This document shows, piece by piece, positions 34,122 to 43,220 of a stretch of DNA of 52,460 nt. How positions within the stretch are numbered: position 1 is the first letter of the stretch; each line of letters begins with the position of its first letter. Made by a program: the position numbers and the translations under genes. The notes beneath the pieces are model-generated. The model saw only the letters and a list, made by a program, of their open reading frames with translations, did no database searches and was not told where the DNA came from. This DNA comes from Chitinophagales bacterium (GTDB lineage Bacteria; Bacteroidota; Bacteroidia; Chitinophagales; JABDMM01), in contig JABDMM010000022.1 of the NCBI GenBank assembly GCA_013001465.1, positions 1 through 52,460 on the forward strand, given 5' to 3'.

Positions 34122-36353
34122 CTAAATGTTGATTTTAAGTTTTGTGAAGATTGAAATTCCTGTTCCAACGGGTGTGTACTCATTGTTTGGGGAATGAATT
34201 CCATTAATAGTCGCATTGCTCTTGACATCTTTAACATTGAAAAGATTCCTCCCACCGATTGTTAATCTTAGCTTTTCCTCAAAAAAAGATTTCCCGGCAG
34301 AAACTTCGAGCCAATGATAATCTTCAATGGTAAAAGAATAAATGTCACCACTTTCGGAGTCAATATAATAAGAGTCACGTTTACCATTATACTTGTAAGA
34401 GGCAGAAACATCAAGTCCAAACCTTGTTATTGTATATGACGCATTGCTGCTGAATTGAAGGAAAGGGTCGAGCTTGCTGGGGTCGTTTCCCATTTGACCA
34501 ACCTGGATCCAAACTGTGTTAACAGAATTCTCTAAGCGTAGACTTTTATTATGATATTGGATACCTGCTCTGCTATTCCAACTTTGAAACGTTTCAAAGT
34601 TCCTGTATGTATATTCCGTAGTATTAGGATCACTCAGAACCAACTCTATCTTGTCATGAATGGTAGAATATGAAGCCGTTAATTCTCCTGAAAGCATTTG
34701 CCTCTTGAAGCCCTTTTTTGCATTTATACTTACGTTTAAATAGTGACCATTTTCCGCTTTCAGATTTTCATTTCCTCTGATGTTGTGATTCACATCCACG
34801 AAGTAGAGATATAGTTCTTTTATTGATGGAGCCCTGAATCCCCTAGAATAAGATGCCCGAAAATCAATCTTATCGAAAGTATACTTGAGATAAAAGGCAG
34901 GAATTACCGGTGCCACATATTTGGAGTTATATATAAATCTAAGCGAAGGCTGAATTTCAAGCTTTTCATTAAAAACACGCCACTTCAATGAAGTATAATA
35001 AGCAAGATCTGTAATGTACTGCGCTTCATCTTGAATTCTTTCACCTTTAAACCGTTCATGCTCGCTTTGTATTCCATTCAATAAAGAAAGATCACCACTA
35101 TTTGTCTCAAAGGAATAAGATGTCGTCCCGAAGTAATTTTGAATTTTATTCGTGTCCTGATCTGAAGATGAAGGAGAGATTGTTTCTTCAAGATTGATCA
35201 AGTTTTTAATATAGGTATTCTTGATCCGCTTATAATATGAATACGAAACCGCTCCACTCAATACATGGCCTGGTTTGAAGGAATTTTTAAACTCTGCCAG
35301 GTACTGTTGCCGTGATGTTTTAAAATGGTCATCAAGTGCAATCGAAGCAAAAGGAGTAGCCGGGTTATAGCGATTTAAGATCTTTTCACGAAAAACCCTT
35401 CCTGAGAGGGTTAACTCTGTTCGTTTAATAATTTTCGAATAGTAGGCATTGCCAAAATACTGTTCCTTCGGATTCCAATCCAGATCCCTTGAGTTATCAT
35501 CGGTTGAAAATCCGCTAAAGAAGTACCTTCCAAAGCTGATTCCCATAGAATGGCCTTTCAAATTTGTAGAATAAGCACCATCAAGATCATACTTTCCTGT
35601 GCTTTCATACAATGCGTTTAGTTCCAATCTGCTTGGAAGTGCAGACTTTGTTTTTGTTATAATATTGATCACTCCAGCCATCGCATTGTTGCCATAGATC
35701 GCAGACTGCGGTCCCTCGATTATTTCGATCCTCTCCACATCACTAAGCAAGATTTGATTGATATCGATCTCGTTATTTAAGCGACCCGAAACAGGTACAC
35801 CATTAATAAGGAACTTAACATTTGCACCACCAAGGCCTCCGATTTGAATGTTTGAACCATATATATCGCTTTCAGAAAAACTGAAATTAGAAGACGAATT
35901 GAGCACATCCTTCAAATTCGATGACCCTTTCGCCGCAATTTCATCCTTCGAAATTATACGTACATCTTGAATGCTGCTTTCTACAAGAGTAGGTTTAAAC
36001 TGACTTGTAACGACAACTTCAGACAGTTCGATCTCATTTTGTTCAAGTATCACATGCAGTTCCTGGCCAGGGTTAACTGATCCTCGTTTTTCCAGAAATC
36101 CAACATAGCTTATAGTATAAGTGCTCGAAGAGTGCAGATCAATTTTAAATTCTCCTAGAAGATCCGTAACACCACCTATTTCTTTTCCATTTTCGACAAC
36201 AATGATCGATGCACCGATCAGCACATCGCCACTAAGGTCTGAAACCTTGAACTTAGTAGTTTTAACATCCTCCTGAGCTAACCCAAATTGTGTAAAGAAA
36301 AGAGTTAGGAGAAGAAAAAAAACTGATGTATTATTTTTTGATAAACCTGACAT
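34122..36353 (-). CDS. TonB-dependent receptor, haem-type
   Basis: 743 residues from the ATG at 36351-36353. Signal peptide ending near GLAQ, then a CarboxypepD_reg-like domain (about 30-110), a plug domain (about 120-230; VVVTSQFKP, VERIEIIEGPQSAIYG, NAMAGVINIITK) and a 22-strand-type barrel. The motif pair GFRAPSIKELY (about 505) and GNENLKAENG flanks a His in FVDVNHNI, the FRAP-His-NPNL arrangement typical of haem receptors. It uptakes its ligand with TonB energy. It overlaps the upstream HmuY-like T9SS gene by 23 bp and precedes the HmuY lipoprotein, strengthening a haem role over siderophore or vitamin B12. Confidence 0.88.
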   Translation of the reverse strand: MSGLSKNNTSVFFLLLTLFFTQFGLAQEDVKTTKFKVSDLSGDVLIGASIIVVENGKEIGGVTDLLGEFKIDLHSSSTYTISYVGFLEKRGSVNPGQELHVILEQNEIELSEVVVTSQFKPTLVESSIQDVRIISKDEIAAKGSSNLKDVLNSSSNFSFSESDIYGSNIQIGGLGGANVKFLINGVPVSGRLNNEIDINQILLSDVERIEIIEGPQSAIYGNNAMAGVINIITKTKSALPSRLELNALYESTGKYDLDGAYSTNLKGHSMGISFGRYFFSGFSTDDNSRDLDWNPKEQYFGNAYYSKIIKRTELTLSGRVFREKILNRYNPATPFASIALDDHFKTSRQQYLAEFKNSFKPGHVLSGAVSYSYYKRIKNTYIKNLINLEETISPSSSDQDTNKIQNYFGTTSYSFETNSGDLSLLNGIQSEHERFKGERIQDEAQYITDLAYYTSLKWRVFNEKLEIQPSLRFIYNSKYVAPVIPAFYLKYTFDKIDFRASYSRGFRAPSIKELYLYFVDVNHNIRGNENLKAENGHYLNVSINAKKGFKRQMLSGELTASYSTIHDKIELVLSDPNTTEYTYRNFETFQSWNSRAGIQYHNKSLRLENSVNTVWIQVGQMGNDPSKLDPFLQFSSNASYTITRFGLDVSASYKYNGKRDSYYIDSESGDIYSFTIEDYHWLEVSAGKSFFEEKLRLTIGGRNLFNVKDVKSNATINGIHSPNNEYTPVGTGISIFTKLKINI

Positions 36354-37572
36354 ATGATTGATTACCGAGCTCATCGTTCACAGATATTATGTATGAACCC
36401 AGAGCAAATTCTTCCACCGGTATTCTGTAATTGTTTAATCCTTTTTTAGCCAAAATAGGATTAGAGATGAGTTCCTTTCCAGACATATCGATGACTGATA
36501 AATTGTATTCGCTTTCATTCTTAACATCAAAAATAAAATTGACGACATGATCTGCTGGGTTTGGATAACAGCTTAGAGATGCAACATTCCGATCCTGAAT
36601 TTCAGAAATACCTACAGAGTTAAGTTTAGTTAAAGAGAATCGGATCTTTCCGGTAGCAGAACCACCATAATCGTCAAAAGCGATGTGATAGACATCTTCA
36701 TCTTTATCTTTAACGAAATAAGAAAGTGAATCCGGAACATCATACGTGAAGGTAGTATTGTTAAATATTTTCCAATCCCATCCTATGATGCTGATCTCAT
36801 TTGAGTAAGAATAATTTGCCGGATCAGCCTCGGCCAGATCGACTCCTCTGGCTTCGATAGTCTGAACATCAATATTTGTAAGTGCTCCAACAACCGGATA
36901 ATAAGTAAATGGCGCTACTTCACCGAGATAAGAACGGAAAACAATATCCCAGTCTGATGCCATAGGTTCTATGTCAAGAACCGCATTATTTACAATAGAA
37001 TAGTATACAAAAGATTTATTGGGGTAGTCAGATTTACTGAGAGTGAATGTTGATTCGACGGAATTATCAAGATTTGCAACCTTAATATTGTAAACAATAC
37101 CATTGTTAAGCTTTTCTATCCATATTTTTTTATAAGATCCATCATGTATTTTAATAACGAAGATCTTAATACCAATGAGAGTGCCCAGACTTTGGTATTG
37201 CCCCCAACCATAGTTTGGGTGGCCTGTTGCAAACTGGTTGAAAGAACCGTTATCCCAGGAAGTGTCTGAATTGTAAAGTTCGGTCATGTTTGTCGTATCC
37301 ACGCTGTTCCACTGAGTAGTATCATTGGAAGCCAAATCAAACAATTTCACTCCCGCGCCACCATTTGTTCTTACAGAAGCAGAAAATGCATTGAGCCAAA
37401 ACTGAAGGTCCCAATTGCTATTGTCTGTATTTACTTGTTCTCCTTGAGCAAGGCTGTAAAATGATTGATTTGTATTCCCACTTCCCAGCGTTACAGAATC
37501 TTGAACAAACACCTGGGCATGTAGAGATATCGATAGCATGCAGGCAATTGCCGGCATTAGAAAGTATTTCAT
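36331..37572 (-). CDS. HmuY-like protein with T9SS type A sorting domain
   Basis: 413 residues. A signal peptide (FLMPAIACMLSISLHAQ) leads to a HmuY-like region (about 20-330) that aligns by eye to the lipoprotein encoded two genes downstream: NWDLQFWLNAF, LDIEPMASDWDIVFRSY, YPVVGALTNIDVQTIEA, IGWDWKIF and VYHIAFDDYGGSATGKIRF. The last 75 residues (YPNPADHVVNFIFDV, YNLSVIDMSGKEL, ALGSYIISV) are a type A T9SS sorting domain. It is therefore probably exported through T9SS rather than lipid-anchored. First gene of a three-gene operon with the receptor and the lipoprotein. Haem binding is inferred from context. Confidence 0.82.
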   Translation of the reverse strand: MKYFLMPAIACMLSISLHAQVFVQDSVTLGSGNTNQSFYSLAQGEQVNTDNSNWDLQFWLNAFSASVRTNGGAGVKLFDLASNDTTQWNSVDTTNMTELYNSDTSWDNGSFNQFATGHPNYGWGQYQSLGTLIGIKIFVIKIHDGSYKKIWIEKLNNGIVYNIKVANLDNSVESTFTLSKSDYPNKSFVYYSIVNNAVLDIEPMASDWDIVFRSYLGEVAPFTYYPVVGALTNIDVQTIEARGVDLAEADPANYSYSNEISIIGWDWKIFNNTTFTYDVPDSLSYFVKDKDEDVYHIAFDDYGGSATGKIRFSLTKLNSVGISEIQDRNVASLSCYPNPADHVVNFIFDVKNESEYNLSVIDMSGKELISNPILAKKGLNNYRIPVEEFALGSYIISVNDELGNQSYVRFIKK

Positions 37573-37721
37573 AAGTAATATTTATAAAGCGTTTAATGTT
37601 AAAATCAAGTCTTTGCAAAGTTCATTATAAGAACAATTCCATCAAAGAATGTCTCGTTCTGAAATGTCATGAATGTGTAAAATTGGTATGACAATTCAAT
37701 ACTAGTGTTACAGGACTTGAG

Positions 37722-37729
37722 TATTTTTG
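37722..37729 (+). promoter_or_regulatory. Candidate -7 box for the aminotransferase gene
   Basis: TATTTTTG fits TAnnTTTG, 17 bp before the ATG at 37747. It lies in the 174-bp gap between the HmuY operon (minus) and the aminotransferase (plus). No clear -33 box. The rest of the gap must hold the promoter of the HmuY operon, but I cannot point to it. Confidence 0.45.
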
Positions 37730-37746
37730 ACTCATTAAAGAAGAAT

Positions 37747-38955
37747 ATGGAAACCACGACAAAACAATTGTTATCAGATCTGATAATCAATTTAAAAGAA
37801 TCTGAAACGATAAAAATGGCTGCGATGGCACGCCAGTTAAAGTCAGAAGGAAAAGATATCATCAGCCTCAGCCTTGGAGAGCCGGACTTTGACACTCCTG
37901 AGCATATCAAAGCATCTGCAAAGAAGGCTATTGACGATAATTTTTCTCACTATACACCTGTTCCGGGATATCTGGAGTTAAGAGAGGCAATCGTTAACAA
38001 ATTCAAGCGTGACAATGATCTGGATTATAACGCAGATCAGATCGTAGTCTCCACCGGGGCAAAGCAATCGATCGCAAATGTGGTTCTATGTCTTGTCAAC
38101 AAAGGAGATGAAATAATCTTGCCAGCACCATACTGGGTAAGCTATGGTGCAATTGCAGACATGACTGATGGGAAGAAGATCGAAATTCCTACATCTATTG
38201 AAAATGATTTTAAAATAACTGCTGAAGAGCTCGATGCTGTTTGTAACGAGAATAGTAAACTGTTGATCTTTAGCTCTCCTTGTAATCCTACTGGATCGGT
38301 TTACAGCTTTGAAGAATTGAAGTCGTTAGCGGATGTCATCGTGAAGTACCCATCATTGATAGTAGTTTCCGATGAGATCTATGAATATATCAATTTCGAA
38401 GGCAAACATGAAAGTATAGCTCAGTTTGACCACATTAAGGATCAAGTAGTCACAGTGAATGGTATGTCTAAAGGGTTTGCGATGACAGGTTGGCGAGTTG
38501 GTTACCTTGCAGCTCCCGTCTGGCTTGCCAAAGCTTGTTCCAAAATGCAGGGACAGTTTACCTCTGGAACGAACTCCATCGCTCAGCGAGCATCTATTAC
38601 CGCTTTATCCTCTGATCTCACTCCGACTTATAACATGAGAGATGTCTTCCTTAAAAGAAGGGACCTCATGATTGAAAAGTTATCAGAAATAGAAGGGATG
38701 AAAGTCAATAAACCAAAAGGAGCTTTCTATATCTTTCCTGATGTTAGTGACTTTTTCGGAAGATCCTTTGGTTCTACAACGATCAATAATCCATCCGATG
38801 TAGCAGAATATCTTTTAAGTGAAGCGGAAGTAGCAGTTGTATCCGGTGTTGCTTTTGGTGATAGTAACTGCATCAGAATTTCCTTTGCTGCTGCCGAGTC
38901 AGAACTGACCGAAGCGGTGAGAAGGATGACGATCGCTTTGAATAAATTATCCTAA
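37747..38955 (+). CDS. Class I aminotransferase (aspartate aminotransferase type)
   Basis: 402 residues from the ATG at 37747; the longer frame adds residues unlike the family. PLP-dependent fold type I: SLSLGEPDFDTPEHIK near the start, YTPVPGYLELREAI, STGAKQSIANVV, PAPYWVSYGAI, SSPCNPTGSVYS, VSDEIYEYINFEG, the Schiff-base lysine in NGMSKGFAMTGWRVGY, and the arginine of IRISFAAAE. This pattern fits the Bacillus-type aspartate (or aspartate/prephenate) aminotransferase subgroup; the precise amino acid preference is not certain. It overlaps the heptose kinase gene by 1 bp (TAATG). Confidence 0.92.
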   Translation: METTTKQLLSDLIINLKESETIKMAAMARQLKSEGKDIISLSLGEPDFDTPEHIKASAKKAIDDNFSHYTPVPGYLELREAIVNKFKRDNDLDYNADQIVVSTGAKQSIANVVLCLVNKGDEIILPAPYWVSYGAIADMTDGKKIEIPTSIENDFKITAEELDAVCNENSKLLIFSSPCNPTGSVYSFEELKSLADVIVKYPSLIVVSDEIYEYINFEGKHESIAQFDHIKDQVVTVNGMSKGFAMTGWRVGYLAAPVWLAKACSKMQGQFTSGTNSIAQRASITALSSDLTPTYNMRDVFLKRRDLMIEKLSEIEGMKVNKPKGAFYIFPDVSDFFGRSFGSTTINNPSDVAEYLLSEAEVAVVSGVAFGDSNCIRISFAAAESELTEAVRRMTIALNKLS

Positions 38956-39965
38956 TGAAACTTAGTTCGATCATCAATTCGTTTAAGGATCTTAATATTC
39001 TTGTTGTTGGAGATATCATGTTAGATAGTTATCAGTGGGGCAGAAGCAGTCGGATCTCTCCCGAAGCACCTGTCCCGGTTGTTGATATTCAAGGAAGTGA
39101 AGATCGTCTTGGAGGTGCAGCAAATGTCGCTTTAAATCTTGTCCAACTTGGAGCTAGTGTTTCTCTTTATTCTGTGAGCGGGAATGATGAGCTGCGTCCT
39201 GTTTTGCTGGATCTTTTAAAAGATAGTTCTATTCCTTCAGAAAATATCATTCCAGATAATGGAAGGATGACTACCAGAAAAACAAGGATCATAAGTCACG
39301 GAAAACATATCGTTCGTTTCGATCATGAAAGCCGAAAAGATATCACAAGTGAGATCGAAGATATTCTATTAGACAAGATCCAAGAACATTGTAAATCTGT
39401 GAGGCCTGATGCGATCATACTTCAGGATTACAACAAGGGGCTTTTTACTGAAAGAGTGATCAAATCTATTGTGCAACTTGCAAATGAGCAGAAGATCTTT
39501 ATAGCGGTCGATCCAAAAAGAGATCGCTTCTTTAATTTCAAAGGAGTGGATCTGTTCAAACCGAATCTTAAAGAAGTAAAAGATGCATTACAATCAGAGA
39601 TAGATCCCGAAAATGAGGAGTCCTTATCCGCTTCATGTTCTAAACTTATGGATAAGATCCATTGTAAAAATATCCTGCTTACGCTATCAAAGCATGGTAT
39701 GTATTATTTTGATTCGGAAGGAAAGAACGGACAGATCACTGCACATCACAGAAACATTATAGATGTATCAGGTGCCGGAGATACGGTGATCAGTGTTGCA
39801 ACTGCTGCTATGGCTGTCGAACCTGACATCGCCAAAGCCTCACTATTATCAAACCTTGCCGGTGGACTGGTTTGCGAGAAAGTAGGAGTAGTTCCGATCT
39901 CGAATTCAGAACTGATGGATGCCATGAAAAAGGATAACCTGGAAGAGATCAGGATGACCTATTAA
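38955..39965 (+). CDS. hldE1: D-glycero-beta-D-manno-heptose-7-phosphate kinase (RfaE1-type)
   Basis: 336 residues of PfkB (ribokinase) fold. The N-terminal NILVVGDIMLDSYQWGRSSRISPEAPVPV and DRLGGAANVALNLVQLGA are diagnostic of the kinase half of HldE/RfaE, and DVSGAGDTVISVATAAM holds the catalytic aspartate. The cytidylyl/adenylyl-transferase half of the bifunctional enzyme is absent, so the second step (RfaE2) must be encoded elsewhere. The pathway supplies ADP-heptose for LPS core. It ends with a 4-bp overlap to the convergent ABC permease gene. Confidence 0.9.
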   Translation: MKLSSIINSFKDLNILVVGDIMLDSYQWGRSSRISPEAPVPVVDIQGSEDRLGGAANVALNLVQLGASVSLYSVSGNDELRPVLLDLLKDSSIPSENIIPDNGRMTTRKTRIISHGKHIVRFDHESRKDITSEIEDILLDKIQEHCKSVRPDAIILQDYNKGLFTERVIKSIVQLANEQKIFIAVDPKRDRFFNFKGVDLFKPNLKEVKDALQSEIDPENEESLSASCSKLMDKIHCKNILLTLSKHGMYYFDSEGKNGQITAHHRNIIDVSGAGDTVISVATAAMAVEPDIAKASLLSNLAGGLVCEKVGVVPISNSELMDAMKKDNLEEIRMTY

Positions 39966-41227
39966 TTCGATCGTATCGCTTCAACCGGTTTCATGTTTGC
40001 TGCTTGCATTGCAGGTATAAACCCGGCCAATATTCCAATTGAAACCGATAGAATAATTCCAAGATTGATATAAAATGACGACATCACAAAAACAAAAGTG
40101 TTGTCTGATCCTTGTAAGAAATGGTTTATTACGTTGAAGATCAAGTAAATGAGAAGTAACCCTATTAGTCCGCCTATGAAGCATAAGACGATGCTTTCTA
40201 TAAGAAATTCAAGAAGGATATAAATTTTCTTTGCACCCAAAGCCTTTTTGATCCCTATAATAGAGGTTCGTTCCTTTACAGACACGAACATAATATTTGC
40301 AATTCCAAAACCGCCAACAAAAATTGCAAAAATACCGATGAATGAACCAGCTAGTGCTACAATTCTAAAAACATTGTCGATCGCTTCTGTGAAAAGACTT
40401 ACTTCATTGATCGAGAAGTCATTTTTTTCTTTCGGTCTTAATTTTCTGATCGATCTCATTTTACCTTCGATCTCGTATTTCAACTCTTCGACAGGAACAT
40501 TTTCCATAGATTTAACTGCGATTATCGGACCCATTTCCTGGATGTTTCTGTATTCCATAATATATCTTACCGGGATTAAAATATTATTATCCAAAGAAAA
40601 ATCTATCAGGCTTTTGCCTTCCTTTTGATTTACGCCGATAATATAAACTTCTCTACCAGCAACTTTTATTCGCTGACCTATTGCTTGCTCGAAAGATGTA
40701 AAAAGACTTTCCGCGACATTGGCTCCAAGAATCGCAACATCAACGCCACGCTCGGATTCAAGAGAAGAAAAATATCGCCCACTGGCAAATTCCATATCCC
40801 GAATCTGGGTATATTCGTGACTTACCGCCGTCAATGTAACACCGGCTACTTCTTTGTTGTTAAATTTTGCAGATCTTCCAGGGAGGAATGCCATTAAAGC
40901 AGTGCTTTCAGCTAAGTTGAGCTGATCACGAATCGTTTCAAATTCTTTATAGCTAATTTCAGGTCTTTTGAGAAATTGCCACCATGGATAATCATTTGTG
41001 AAGAGTAATGGCCATTTTTGAATGTATAACACATCACTTCCAAGGGTTTCGAAACCTCCTTCAATATTCCGTTTGAGAGAGTCAACAGCTGTGAGAACGA
41101 AGATGATACATAGAATTCCAATAGTAATACCGAGCAAACTGAGGAGAGCCCGCAATTTGTTCTTGTACAACTCAAGGATAGCTATAATAAAACTTTCCTT
41201 TAGAATCTTGCCAAGTATAGGTATCAT
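39962..41227 (-). CDS. MacB/FtsX-type ABC transporter permease
   Basis: 421 residues from the ATG at 41225-41227 (MIPILGKILKESFIIAILEL); a TTG seven codons earlier is possible. One N-terminal helix with the KLRALLSLLGITIGILCIIFVLTAV signature, a large periplasmic MacB-type domain (about 50-270; KPEISYKEFETI region), then three helices with the FtsX pattern (FVGGFGIANIMFVSVKERTSIIGIKKALGAKK) and a VSIGILAGFIPAMQAANMKPVEAIR end. It exports or extracts hydrophobic or lipid-linked substrates with a LolD/MacB-like ATPase. The probable ATPase gene is 2 kb away (43217-43909), separated by other genes. Confidence 0.9.
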   Translation of the reverse strand: MIPILGKILKESFIIAILELYKNKLRALLSLLGITIGILCIIFVLTAVDSLKRNIEGGFETLGSDVLYIQKWPLLFTNDYPWWQFLKRPEISYKEFETIRDQLNLAESTALMAFLPGRSAKFNNKEVAGVTLTAVSHEYTQIRDMEFASGRYFSSLESERGVDVAILGANVAESLFTSFEQAIGQRIKVAGREVYIIGVNQKEGKSLIDFSLDNNILIPVRYIMEYRNIQEMGPIIAVKSMENVPVEELKYEIEGKMRSIRKLRPKEKNDFSINEVSLFTEAIDNVFRIVALAGSFIGIFAIFVGGFGIANIMFVSVKERTSIIGIKKALGAKKIYILLEFLIESIVLCFIGGLIGLLLIYLIFNVINHFLQGSDNTFVFVMSSFYINLGIILSVSIGILAGFIPAMQAANMKPVEAIRSN

Positions 41228-41255
41228 TGCAGCAAAGATAGAATACAAATTTTGT

Positions 41256-41263
41256 TAACTTTG
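41256..41263 (+). promoter_or_regulatory. Candidate -7 box for queA
   Basis: TAACTTTG fits TAnnTTTG, 19 bp before the queA ATG. No clear -33 TTTG at 19-21 bp upstream. Confidence 0.45.
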
Positions 41264-41282
41264 CCTGCTCAAAAAAAATTAG

Positions 41283-42332
41283 ATGAAACTATCCAACTTT
41301 AACTACGAACTACCTAAGAACCTGGTAGCACAATACCCTTCTGACAGACGAGATGAATCGAGATTGATGGTGGTCAACCGTAAAAGTGGAGAGATCGAGC
41401 ATAAGCAGTTTACTGATATCCTCGATTATTTTGGTGACGGTGATGTGCTTGTTATCAATAATACAAAGGTTTTTCCAGCCAGATTGTTTGGTAAAAAAGA
41501 AAAGACCGGAGCTAAGATCGAAGTCTTTCTTCTACGCGAGCTAAATAAGGACATGATGCTCTGGGACGTGTTGGTAGATCCGGCGAGAAAGATTAGAGTT
41601 GGTAATAAGCTATATTTCGGAGAGGATGATCTGTTGATCGCTGAAGTCGTGGATAATACAACTTCTCGGGGAAGAACTATCCGATTTCTTTATGATGGCA
41701 GTTATGATGAGTTTAAGACAACATTGCACAGTTTAGGAGAAACACCTTTACCAAAGTATATTAATCGTGCTGCGGAACAAATTGATATTGAAAGATATCA
41801 GACTGTATTTGCGAAGCATGAAGGGGCAGTAGCTGCACCAACAGCAGGCCTTCATTTTACAAAGGAGATGCTTAAAAGATTAGAGATTAAAGGTGTTGGA
41901 TTTGCAGAGATAACTTTACATACCGGCTTGGGTACATTTAGGTCCATAGACGTCGAAGATCTAAGCAAGCATAAAATGGATGCAGAGTATTTCAAAGTCG
42001 ATGAAAAGGCAGTGAAGATCGTTAATAAAGCAAATGATAGAGAAAAGAGAGTGTGTGGAGTTGGAACTACATCGATGAGAGCAACAGAAACTGCCGTTTC
42101 CGCTCATGGTCATCTAAAGACAATGGAAGGTTGGACCAATCTTTTTATTCATCCACCATATAATTTCCAGATCACGAATTGCATGATCACAAATCTGCAT
42201 TTACCAAAATCGAGTCTCCTGATCATGGTAGCAGCGTTTGGTGGTTATGATCTGATAATGAAAGCTTATAAAGAAGCAATAAAGAAGAAGTACAAATTCT
42301 TTACTTACGGAGATGCAATGCTGATAGTCTAG
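41283..42332 (+). CDS. queA: S-adenosylmethionine:tRNA ribosyltransferase-isomerase
   Basis: 349 residues, standard length. It transfers the ribosyl part of SAM to 7-aminomethyl-deazaguanine in tRNA to make epoxyqueuosine. Motifs: the start [53 protein letters not shown], the catalytic [33 protein letters not shown] and the end [15 protein letters not shown]. Its stop overlaps the convergent DUF2795 gene by 4 bp. Confidence 0.97.
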   Translation: MKLSNFNYELPKNLVAQYPSDRRDESRLMVVNRKSGEIEHKQFTDILDYFGDGDVLVINNTKVFPARLFGKKEKTGAKIEVFLLRELNKDMMLWDVLVDPARKIRVGNKLYFGEDDLLIAEVVDNTTSRGRTIRFLYDGSYDEFKTTLHSLGETPLPKYINRAAEQIDIERYQTVFAKHEGAVAAPTAGLHFTKEMLKRLEIKGVGFAEITLHTGLGTFRSIDVEDLSKHKMDAEYFKVDEKAVKIVNKANDREKRVCGVGTTSMRATETAVSAHGHLKTMEGWTNLFIHPPYNFQITNCMITNLHLPKSSLLIMVAAFGGYDLIMKAYKEAIKKKYKFFTYGDAMLIV

Positions 42333-42550
42333 TACTCGTCTTCGTTGAAAAAGAAATCATCCTTGGTTGGATAATCCGGCCATATATCTTCGATCCCTTC
42401 AAATACCTCCCCTTCATCATCAAGTTCCTGGAGATTTTCTATCACTTCGATAGGGGCCCCAGATCGAATCGCATAATCTATTATTTCATCTTTGGTTGAT
42501 GGCCATGGCGCATCTTCCAAATACGACGCTAATTCTAAAGTCCAATACAT
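42329..42550 (-). CDS. DUF2795 protein, small acidic
   Basis: 73 residues, rich in Asp and Glu ([17 protein letters not shown] at the end). The N-terminal half ([28 protein letters not shown]) matches the DUF2795 pattern with the LEDAPWP loop, which is abundant and conserved in Bacteroidota and has no known role. It is probably cytosolic and transcribed from its own promoter in the 124-bp gap. It converges on queA. Confidence 0.85.
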   Translation of the reverse strand: MYWTLELASYLEDAPWPSTKDEIIDYAIRSGAPIEVIENLQELDDEGEVFEGIEDIWPDYPTKDDFFFNEDEY

Positions 42551-42580
42551 TCGATCTATTCGGTTTTATAAAAAGTCGTG

Positions 42581-42588
42581 CAAAAATA
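42581..42588 (-). promoter_or_regulatory. Candidate -7 box for the DUF2795 gene
   Basis: The plus strand CAAAAATA is TATTTTTG on the minus strand, 30 bp upstream of the DUF2795 ATG. No clear -33 box. Confidence 0.45.
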
Positions 42589-42674
42589 AAATAAAATCTA
42601 AAAGAAGCTAATTCAGGACACTTTTTTTACAGACCAGTTTTCCACAAATTTTCAGCCTGATTGGAGATGTCGCT

Positions 42675-43220
42675 TTATTTAGAAGACCATAGGATCTCGT
42701 CGACACCGAGATCTTTACTGAATTTCCGTGCAAGAGTAAAAAGAAAATCTGAAAGTCGGTTGAGATATACGATAATATTTTCTTCTAATTCCTCAGATTC
42801 GGCGAGATTTACGGCGAGTCTTTCAGCTCGCCTGCATACACATCTCGCAATATGGCAGTATGAAACAAGTGGATGACCTCCAGGCAGAATGAAGTTTTTA
42901 AGTGGTTCTAATTCTTCGTTCATGCTATCGATAGCTCCCTCAAGGAATATAATTTGTTCATTATCGATTTCGCTCAAATAATTCGGACTTTTCCCTGCTT
43001 CAGACGCTAATCTCGATCCCACGACAAAAAGCTCATTCTGGATTTTGTGCAGGACTTTATCCATTCCTTCATCGGAATTATGATCTCTGATCATTCCTAT
43101 AAAACTGTTTAGTTCATCTACCGTTCCGTAGACATTTATCCTGTCATGGCCTTTTGATACCCTTTTTCCTCCCACAAGTGAAGTCTTCCCTTTGTCGCCG
43201 GTCTTGGTGTAAATTTTCAT
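42675..43220 (-). CDS. Cob(I)yrinic acid a,c-diamide adenosyltransferase (PduO type)
   Basis: 181 residues. It transfers adenosyl from ATP to reduced corrinoids to form coenzyme B12 derivatives. The PduO-type signature is clear: [24 protein letters not shown] (N-terminal ATP-binding), [28 protein letters not shown], and [17 protein letters not shown] with the conserved arginines. Its presence implies corrinoid use or salvage. It begins within the ABC ATPase gene stop (4-bp overlap), an operon without evident functional link. Confidence 0.94.
   Translation of the reverse strand: MKIYTKTGDKGKTSLVGGKRVSKGHDRINVYGTVDELNSFIGMIRDHNSDEGMDKVLHKIQNELFVVGSRLASEAGKSPNYLSEIDNEQIIFLEGAIDSMNEELEPLKNFILPGGHPLVSYCHIARCVCRRAERLAVNLAESEELEENIIVYLNRLSDFLFTLARKFSKDLGVDEILWSSK

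Noticed and set aside
34121-34255. N-terminal extension of the HmuY lipoprotein gene upstream of 34120
   Set aside because: The extension lies within the 3' end of the TonB receptor gene and removes the signal peptide from the N-terminus; the ATG at 34120 gives a perfect lipoprotein start.
40248-40628. Plus-strand ORF of 126 codons inside the MacB/FtsX permease gene
   Set aside because: It is antisense to the conserved permease; its hydrophobic stretches mirror the membrane helices on the opposite strand.
41233-41240. CAAAGATA (minus-strand TATCTTTG) as the promoter of the MacB/FtsX permease
   Set aside because: It lies only 5 bp upstream of the probable ATG at 41227, so transcription would begin at or after the start codon; no -33 box is found.
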